A stretch of 13,295 nucleotides of DNA from assembly GCA_002292345.1 (NCBI GenBank), contig DBBT01000017.1, positions 1-13,295 of the forward strand, given 5' to 3'. This document shows, one piece after another, positions 8,577 to 13,295 of the stretch (positions are counted from its first letter, which is position 1; every line of letters begins with the position of its first letter). The notes beneath the pieces were generated by a model that saw only the letters and a program-made list of their open reading frames with translations, was not told the origin of the DNA and searched no databases. The translations under genes and the position numbers were made by a program. Source of the stretch: Opitutia bacterium UBA977. Lineage in GTDB: Bacteria; Verrucomicrobiota; Verrucomicrobiia; Opitutales; Coraliomargaritaceae.

Positions 8577-9077
8577 ATGGCAAGTTTAAATGATAATTTG
8601 TTCACTATATTAGTGGCCCACTCAAATCAGCAAGAATTCGGCTGCTACCTACAGACGCAAAGGAGCACATCGAAGATCTGTATCACTAGCGAGGGCTTGG
8701 AAGCCTTGCTTTTCAAGGGTAGCGCACGCCCTAATACCCGCGAGGATAATGTTTTTCGGACGCCGTTCATGAAATGGTTGCATGCTGTTCAAAACATGTC
8801 GTTTAAAGAAAAATGGTCACAACTAGCGTCACAAGGCACTAATTTCCAACAAGCCGTCCGGCGCACGCTGCTCGAAATTCCACTAGCGCAGCGAGTGAAC
8901 TACAAAGCAATCGCCACTCGTATTGGGCAACCTACTGCCAGTCGCGCAGTCGGCTCAGCAATTGCAGCAAATCCCATTGCATTACTTATTCCATGTCATC
9001 GTGTAGTGCCTGCAGTGGGTGGCACTGGAAACTATCGCTGGGGCTTTGAGCGTAAACTTGCACTCGTGGAGGCTTAG
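8577..9077 (+). CDS. methylated-DNA--protein-cysteine methyltransferase (Ogt/MGMT family)
   Basis: Suicide repair protein that moves the alkyl group from O6-alkylguanine to its own cysteine. The 166-residue protein has a divergent N-terminal domain (about 1-85) and a clear active-site domain. The latter includes FQQAVRRTLLEIPLAQRVNYKAIA, the Arg-finger/recognition helix region PTASRAVGSAIAANP (about 119-133) and the catalytic IPCHRVVP with Cys140. GGTGNYRWGFERKLAL follows; the YRWG(x)xRK ending resembles the C-terminal part of Ada more than short Ogt proteins. ATG 8577 is preferred over an in-frame TTG at 8559, which adds only six residues. No Shine-Dalgarno is visible. It is divergent from recA, so two DNA-repair genes share one control region, and it may lead a plus-strand group running to about 10188. 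There is no Ada N-terminal zinc/regulatory domain. Confidence 0.9.
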   Translation: MASLNDNLFTILVAHSNQQEFGCYLQTQRSTSKICITSEGLEALLFKGSARPNTREDNVFRTPFMKWLHAVQNMSFKEKWSQLASQGTNFQQAVRRTLLEIPLAQRVNYKAIATRIGQPTASRAVGSAIAANPIALLIPCHRVVPAVGGTGNYRWGFERKLALVEA

Positions 9078-9120
9078 CAGTTAGAAAGGGCCGACCTGTA
9101 TCAACTATTTCAGTAAAACT

Positions 9121-9534
9121 ATGCCGACTAACAAACCAAAAACTCCAGTGCCCGATGGGGTGCGCTATGCTCGTTGGGCAGGGCATGCCCTGGGATGTAT
9201 TTTAATCTGCGCAGCAATTGTCTCTGTAATCCGAGGTCTAGAGGGGACTTTCAATAGCATTAAAGCCAGCTACTTCATCCTGTATGGTTTCGTGCTAAAT
9301 ATCCCATTTATACGGATCTCAGATGCTCGGTGGAAATTGATCTACGGGATGTTGGTTTTTTGTTCGGTCGCCTTCGTCTTCGTGATGGTAGTATCGGTCA
9401 TGTTTAACTACATGGATGCGGCAGATCGCGGCGAACGCCTTGGGGTGCCGGGGCTTGAGGGTACTTTAATCTTTCTAGCGCTCATGCAAGTACCAGCCGT
9501 CCTGTTTCAACGTAGGCCTGACTTAATTGACTAA
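9121..9534 (+). CDS. four-helix integral membrane protein, function unknown
   Basis: A 137-residue protein I do not recognise. Four hydrophobic segments are visible: about 19-39 (WAGHALGCILICAAIVSVI), 49-64 (ASYFILYGFVLNIPFI), 72-95 (KLIYGMLVFCSVAFVFVMVV) and 112-128 (LEGTLIFLALMQVPAVLF). A polar segment rich in D, R and E (about 97-107) joins the last two. The N-terminus is short and basic (PTNKPKTPVPDG), suggesting N-in topology; no signal peptide is seen. It begins 43 bp after the MGMT-like gene, and its TAA is directly followed by the ATG of the HAD gene (no intervening base). Translation of the two is therefore probably coupled. No catalytic motif is evident. Confidence 0.75.
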   Translation: MPTNKPKTPVPDGVRYARWAGHALGCILICAAIVSVIRGLEGTFNSIKASYFILYGFVLNIPFIRISDARWKLIYGMLVFCSVAFVFVMVVSVMFNYMDAADRGERLGVPGLEGTLIFLALMQVPAVLFQRRPDLID

Positions 9535-10188
9535 ATGGGCGCACGGTACAAACACGTCATCTGGGACTGGAACGGCACACTACTCAACGACACCGAGCTA
9601 TGTGTCGATGTGCTCAATGCATTACTTGCCAGGCGGGGCAGGGCGCCACTCTCAGAGCAAGACTATCGCAATCATTTCGGGTTTCCCGTCGTTAACTTTT
9701 ACGACTACCTCGGCTTCGACATCGATACAGATAGCTTTGATCGAGTCAGCCGTGAATTCATTGACGACTATCAAGCGCGCTGTTTTGACGAATGTAAATT
9801 ACATCCCGAAGCAGATCAAGTTCTCACAGATCTTGCGCAACTGGGCATGAGCCACTCGGTGCTTTCGGCCGCAAAACAAGAAGCACTCAACGAAGGCATA
9901 CGCCATTTCGGCATCCGAGCACACTTTATGGGCCTGATAGGCACAGATAATATCTATGCCCAAGGAAAAGTCGCACAAGGCCACCATTGGATCGAACAAC
10001 TCCACTGGCAGCCAGATGAGATCGTCTTGATTGGAGATACCTTACACGACTTTGAGGTAGCCGAAGCCATTGGTACGCATTGTATCCTGATGGCACATGG
10101 CCACCACAGCTCCGAACGACTAGACCAGACCGGCGCGCCAGTGGTGCATTCGTTGCGGGAACTAGTGCAACTGCTACGATCGCCGTGA
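9535..10188 (+). CDS. HAD-superfamily phosphatase (phosphoglycolate phosphatase-like)
   Basis: Cytosolic haloacid-dehalogenase-fold hydrolase of 217 residues, in the Gph/beta-phosphoglucomutase-like subgroup by its alpha-helical cap (about 18-85). Motif I is VIWDWNGTL (9-16 onward) with nucleophile Asp11. The second acid position of the usual DxD is Asn13, a variation also known in a DWNGT-type subgroup of HAD proteins. Motif II is the Ser of SVLSAAKQ (about 108-115), motif III a lysine in AQGKVAQG, and motif IV IGDTLHDFEVA near 162-172. The substrate cannot be read from the sequence. ATG 9535 abuts the stop of the upstream membrane-protein gene. No Shine-Dalgarno is present, so coupling or leaderless-like initiation is probable. 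Confidence 0.85.
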   Translation: MGARYKHVIWDWNGTLLNDTELCVDVLNALLARRGRAPLSEQDYRNHFGFPVVNFYDYLGFDIDTDSFDRVSREFIDDYQARCFDECKLHPEADQVLTDLAQLGMSHSVLSAAKQEALNEGIRHFGIRAHFMGLIGTDNIYAQGKVAQGHHWIEQLHWQPDEIVLIGDTLHDFEVAEAIGTHCILMAHGHHSSERLDQTGAPVVHSLRELVQLLRSP

Positions 10189-10419
10189 TACCTTCGTCGT
10201 TAGGGCATTGACCACCACCTAGGCTCCACCTACTGTAAATAACACAATGTAGGCAGGCATTGAAAAATACAATTGCCAGAAATCAGTTTAAGAAGTGAGT
10301 TAGCCGACATATTGAAATTAGGCAAACTACCTGCGCCTAAGCAATCGACACACTCCAACGCGTTTCTGATGAACCCCACTCAGGGTGTTCTCCGCGAACA
10401 GAGCCACTTTCACCATTTT

Positions 10420-12069
10420 ATGGACATTGCTATTGTCACTGGGGCTGAAACTCCACTCGGACTTCGCTTGATCGAAGACCTTATTCGCCAAGGGTGCCGC
10501 GTGCACGGGATCGGCAACAATTTTTCACACGTCACTTTTGCACATAAGCATTTTGTTGCACATGCAATTGACTTGAGCGATCTCGAAGTAGTTGCCCACA
10601 CTGCCGCAGCCATTATCGAGCAGGAACAGGCTATTCATATCCTGATCCATGCAATCGATGTGACGCCAGGTGCTATCTTTGAGCAACTACCCGTCGGCAA
10701 CCTCGAAGCCATCCTTAAGGTCGGACTGCTTGGGCCCGTAATGCTCACACGCATGGCTTTGCCTAACCTCCTACGCTTTCGCGGCCAACTGATTAACATT
10801 ATTCCAGCTAATAAGAGCGGCCACATCGCTAGCGCAGTCAACGCCCTCATCGAAGGCGGCTTGCGTGAGATGAACACTGCATTGTTTGATCAGGCACGCG
10901 ATGCTGGTCTGCGCGTAACAAATCTCATCCTTCGGCAAAATACAGTGACGGATGATGCGACCTTCACTGATAAGCACTTGCAAACCCGCATCGATGCCGA
11001 GCATGTCGCCCGCACTGTCGAGCAATTGCTCAATCCGAACGAACCAAACGTCCCCAACGAAATCACTCTACATCCGCGCCTCAGTGGCGCCGCTGAGGAA
11101 ATTTTGCCTGAAACCGCCTTACCCATCGATCCGTACAATTCCGTGGTGCTACCTCCGCAAAAGTACTGCCCACCAGAACAGGAGGCCATTCTCACTAGAG
11201 AACCGGACCAAATCGAGCGCACCATTCCTTACACAGATGAGGAAATAGAGGAGAAAATCGCCTCAGCTATCGAGGACTATGAATCTCAGACTGAGCGCCA
11301 CAAAGAGCCTAAGGGGAATAAGAAAAATACGCGTAAAGATGGTGACCGTGAACTGAAACAGTCTCGCTCCGGGTCAAGAGAACAGTCTGACCAGCCAAAA
11401 AAAGACACTTTAATAGGCGGGGAGCAATCGGACCAACCGAAATCACGTCGTGGTCGTCGCCGTGGCGGACGCAACCACAATAAGAGTCGCGAACAACAAC
11501 AAGAAGACGACACTCCAAATAGCAACCATGAGCGCAACAAGTCAGCCTTTAAGGAAACCAAATCTCTAACTGGTGACAAAAATAAGTCCTCCAGATCTAA
11601 AAAGGACAAAAATTTAGAGAAAACGCCACGGCCTGGACGTAATCGTAGCCGCAAGCCTGTTGTTAGGCCTGATGAAAAATACGCGGCTTACAAGCCATCT
11701 AGTACTCCGGCAACTGAACCCTCCAAAGCTAAGCCTAAACAGCCCAAACAAGATTCATTCCAACCCCGAGAAGTCGTGCTTAAAGCGCCAAACTCTAAAA
11801 AGAAGGCTGCCAAGCCGAAAAAAACACCAGCGAGCAAAGCACAAAAGCAACTCGTATTGGTATCTGACACGCCCGCAGTGAAGAAAAAAGCAGCAAAGAA
11901 AGCGGCTAAAAAGACCACTAAGAAAGTCGCAGTCAAAAAAGTAGCAGCCAAGAAAGCGGCTAAAAAAGCAGTGGTAAAAAAGACAGCCACAAAGAAAAGC
12001 ACCCCAAAGACTCCTGCAAAAAAAGTGACCAAGAGGGCCGTCAAGAAAGCAGCGAAAAAAGCCGAATAG
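10420..12069 (+). CDS. SDR-like Rossmann domain fused to a disordered, histone-H1-like lysine-rich tail
   Basis: A 549-residue protein of unknown role. Residues 1 to about 225 resemble a short-chain dehydrogenase/reductase: IAIVTGAETPLGLRL (3-17) is the nucleotide-binding loop, and DLSD (51-54) and ILIHAID (74-80) sit where D-x-x-D and NNAG-like motifs belong. The catalytic YxxxK position reads A137-SAV-N141 (IASAVNALIEGG) and the Ser position is also absent, so it is probably not an active dehydrogenase. An acidic stretch (about 271-297) precedes a long polar, charged region. That region has two copies of EQSDQPK, an Arg-rich block KSRRGRRRGGR (341-351), and then KKAAKK-type repeats from about 460 to the end, like bacterial H1 homologues and AlgP. 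The tail should bind nucleic acid. The frame is open back to TTG 10273 (with ATG 10369 between), but that DNA uses codons such as TTA, AGA and ATA that are rarer in the gene body, and the SDR fold begins at ATG 10420. Confidence 0.85.
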   Translation: MDIAIVTGAETPLGLRLIEDLIRQGCRVHGIGNNFSHVTFAHKHFVAHAIDLSDLEVVAHTAAAIIEQEQAIHILIHAIDVTPGAIFEQLPVGNLEAILKVGLLGPVMLTRMALPNLLRFRGQLINIIPANKSGHIASAVNALIEGGLREMNTALFDQARDAGLRVTNLILRQNTVTDDATFTDKHLQTRIDAEHVARTVEQLLNPNEPNVPNEITLHPRLSGAAEEILPETALPIDPYNSVVLPPQKYCPPEQEAILTREPDQIERTIPYTDEEIEEKIASAIEDYESQTERHKEPKGNKKNTRKDGDRELKQSRSGSREQSDQPKKDTLIGGEQSDQPKSRRGRRRGGRNHNKSREQQQEDDTPNSNHERNKSAFKETKSLTGDKNKSSRSKKDKNLEKTPRPGRNRSRKPVVRPDEKYAAYKPSSTPATEPSKAKPKQPKQDSFQPREVVLKAPNSKKKAAKPKKTPASKAQKQLVLVSDTPAVKKKAAKKAAKKTTKKVAVKKVAAKKAAKKAVVKKTATKKSTPKTPAKKVTKRAVKKAAKKAE

Positions 12070-12086
12070 AGTAGGGGACTTGCTGG

Positions 12087-12719
12087 TTACCACTGAAACC
12101 CAATTGCGTTGAGAAACGCACTGGCAATAATATTATGCCCGACGGCATTGGGATGCACGCGATCTTCACAAAGTTGCGAAGTATGGTTGTGCTTCAACCA
12201 AACATTAAATGCAGCCTGCAGATCGACAAATCGCAACTCATTGCGCTCAGCAATTGCACGAGCGGCGGCTCCATAGTGATCCATCAACTCGCGCATCGGC
12301 TCTTTTGCATTCGTCTCCAAGAAGAATGGTGACATTATCACCATGCCTTGCACCTGAGGTAATGTGCGCTCGACCAACCCCTGCAACTTCTCGCTGTAGG
12401 CTGACAACGACACTTGCTCATCAAGTGGAGTATCAAACTGACGCCAAACATCATTAATCCCGATCATAACCGACACCCAATCTGGTTGATGCGCTAATAC
12501 ATCCACATCCCAACGCACTTCTAAATCCGTCACACGGTTGCCCGAGATGCCCGTATTCAAATAACGAACCTTTACCTCGGGATGATGCGCGTCTAATAGA
12601 GCCTGCACTTGAGCCACGTAACCAGCGCCAAGGTCCGCGCCGCCTGATTCACGATCTCGGCAACAATCAGTAATTGAGTCACCAACAAAAAGTAGGGTGG
12701 TTGGTTTAGTAAACAGCAT
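12087..12719 (-). CDS. SGNH/GDSL-family hydrolase
   Basis: Esterase/lipase-like hydrolase of the SGNH fold, 210 residues. The four blocks are visible: block I FVGDSITD with catalytic Ser15, block II LNTGISGNRV with oxyanion-hole Gly60, block III GINDVW with Asn89, and block V DRVHPN with Asp186 and His189. The block I form VGDSITD and the GINDVW/DRVHPN pattern resemble rhamnogalacturonan-acetylesterase-like and other carbohydrate-esterase SGNH proteins. No signal peptide is seen, so it is probably cytoplasmic and the substrate cannot be named. ATG 12719 gives a natural start just before the core. Its stop lies 17 bp from the stop of the convergent SDR/H1-like gene, leaving no room for a separate terminator. 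Confidence 0.88.
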   Translation of the reverse strand: MLFTKPTTLLFVGDSITDCCRDRESGGADLGAGYVAQVQALLDAHHPEVKVRYLNTGISGNRVTDLEVRWDVDVLAHQPDWVSVMIGINDVWRQFDTPLDEQVSLSAYSEKLQGLVERTLPQVQGMVIMSPFFLETNAKEPMRELMDHYGAAARAIAERNELRFVDLQAAFNVWLKHNHTSQLCEDRVHPNAVGHNIIASAFLNAIGFQW

Positions 12720-12758
12720 ATAATTTTAAAAGTTGTATTTTGCCAGCAACACAAGGGC

Positions 12759-13166
12759 TTAAATAGGCCAGTCCCCGTTCTGAATACGTGTTGCTGAGAA
12801 GCGCTCGAAGGTCGCTTCTGTCATTTCATAAGCCCACACATCGCCGAGACACACCCCGGACTCGTTGAAGCATTCGACGCGCACGCGCACATACTCATTA
12901 TGCTCATTGGGTCGATTGGGTTTAAATCCTTCCAGCACATCGAGTTGAAAAAAGTCTGCTGGGCGCAGGAATGTCAGCACATAGCCCTGCACCCATGCAT
13001 CGCCACGTAAAAAAACTCCTGGATAACCAACATGTAAATCGTAGAGCTCACCGCGAATCTTAGCTGGAATCGCCAAGTCAACCTTACCCTCACAGAACTG
13101 AGACCAATAAGACCCACCCGGCTTAAGAGTGCCATATACAAAGACTTTTTGCGTGCTATTCTCCAT
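12759..13166 (-). CDS. gamma-glutamylcyclotransferase-like (GGCT/AIG2) protein
   Basis: A 135-residue protein of the GGCT-like fold. The substrate-binding loop VFVYGTLKPGGS (8-19) is canonical, and Glu79 in QLDVLEGF sits where the family's catalytic glutamate lies. The segments GELYDLHVGYPGVFL (about 39-53) and DVWAYEM (109-115) also fit. Members cleave gamma-glutamyl amides to pyroglutamate, but many small bacterial ones have unknown substrates. ATG 13166 is preceded by an unusually strong GC hairpin whose base ends 8 nt before the start, so no Shine-Dalgarno is possible in the normal place. It lies 39 bp upstream of the SGNH hydrolase on the same strand, and the two may be co-transcribed. 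Confidence 0.85.
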   Translation of the reverse strand: MENSTQKVFVYGTLKPGGSYWSQFCEGKVDLAIPAKIRGELYDLHVGYPGVFLRGDAWVQGYVLTFLRPADFFQLDVLEGFKPNRPNEHNEYVRVRVECFNESGVCLGDVWAYEMTEATFERFSATRIQNGDWPI

Positions 13167-13174
13167 AACTTTTA

Positions 13175-13195
13175 CGGGGGCCGTTCGAGCCCCCG
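13175..13195 (-). promoter_or_regulatory. strong GC hairpin directly upstream of the GGCT-like start
   Basis: CGGGGGC and GCCCCCG form a perfect seven-pair stem around a seven-base loop, ending 8 nt before the ATG at 13166. On the minus strand it is followed by TAAAAGTT then ATG, not a U-run. It could end the transcript of an upstream minus-strand gene or control access to the GGCT-like start codon. Its loop superficially resembles a tRNA T-loop, but the stem register does not fit a tRNA. Confidence 0.45.
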
Positions 13196-13240
13196 ATCAC
13201 AGGCAAGGATGCCAGTGCGAATCAATGTGACCGATCGATC

Positions 13241-13295
13241 TCAAACTACTTTTCCGGCTTTGACCAGAATGAGTTGCTGAGGCGATAATTTAGAC
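13241..13295 (-). CDS. possible C-terminal end of an upstream gene (partial)
   Basis: From the right edge one minus-strand frame reads SKLSPQQLILVKAGKVV and stops at TGA 13243-13241. The composition looks like a normal protein end and the other frames are less convincing, but 17 codons are too few to identify anything. If real, the strong hairpin at 13175-13195 would lie about 45 nt after its stop. Confidence 0.25.
   Translation of the reverse strand, partial: SKLSPQQLILVKAGKVV

Noticed and set aside
10231..10257. CCTAC/GTAGG inverted repeat after the HAD gene as a terminator
   Set aside because: Only five pairs with a long AT-rich loop, and no T-run follows.
10273..10419. In-frame N-terminal extension of the SDR/H1-like protein from TTG 10273
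   Set aside because: Codon use there (TTA, AGA, ATA, AGT) differs from the gene body, no SD supports the TTG, and SDR folds typically start just before the VTGA loop, at ATG 10420. ATG 10369 remains possible.
11286..12093. Long minus-strand open frames opposite the lysine-rich tail
   Set aside because: They are by-products of the AAG/AAA/GCC-repetitive codons on the plus strand, and give low-complexity Phe/Leu/Arg-rich translations without any start or domain support.
13175..13200. tRNA T-arm-like GTTCGAGCC near the right edge
   Set aside because: The stem pairs out of register for a T-arm, there is no acceptor, D or anticodon arm, and the upstream DNA is the GGCT-like gene.

Overview
The window looks like a stretch of core chromosome from a Gram-negative bacterium of moderate GC content. 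Protein style (RecA with IDVEHALDP, a single-TM PhoR, the MnmE/MnmG pair, a lysine-rich H1-like tail) suggests Verrucomicrobiota, perhaps class Opitutae. That placement is an impression from sequence character, not a search result. There are no insertion sequences, phage genes, CRISPR arrays, rRNAs or tRNAs that I can support. Almost all DNA is coding, and every clear gene starts without a recognisable Shine-Dalgarno sequence.

Layout. The left edge holds the 5' part of atpB (ATP synthase subunit a, minus strand). Next is a small single-TM protein on the plus strand, convergent with trmB (tRNA m7G46 methyltransferase, minus). Then, all on the minus strand: phoR and phoB (1-bp overlap), mnmG and mnmE (ATGA overlap) and recA. 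Divergent from recA is a plus-strand run: an Ogt/MGMT-type alkyl-DNA repair protein, a four-TM protein, a HAD phosphatase, and a long protein joining a Rossmann/SDR-like domain to a disordered, histone-H1-like lysine-rich tail. The right end carries two minus-strand genes, an SGNH/GDSL hydrolase and a gamma-glutamylcyclotransferase-like protein, and possibly the last codons of another gene.

How the genes work together. MnmE and MnmG form the complex that modifies U34 of several tRNAs, and TrmB adds another tRNA modification. RecA and the MGMT-like protein are both DNA-repair functions and share a 60-bp divergent promoter region. PhoB/PhoR is a self-contained two-component system.

The most striking signal is two perfect copies of the ParB-binding palindrome parS (TGTTCCACGTGGAACA), 51 bp apart, inside mnmG. 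They lie in a segment of roughly 35 extra codons absent from E. coli MnmG as I remember it, and because the spacing is a multiple of three both are read as FHVE(Q/H). The chromosome-partition centromere therefore appears to be built into a tRNA-modification gene, which also implies the window lies near the replication origin. The second unusual object is the SDR-like/H1-like fusion, whose YxxxK catalytic pair appears to be lost.
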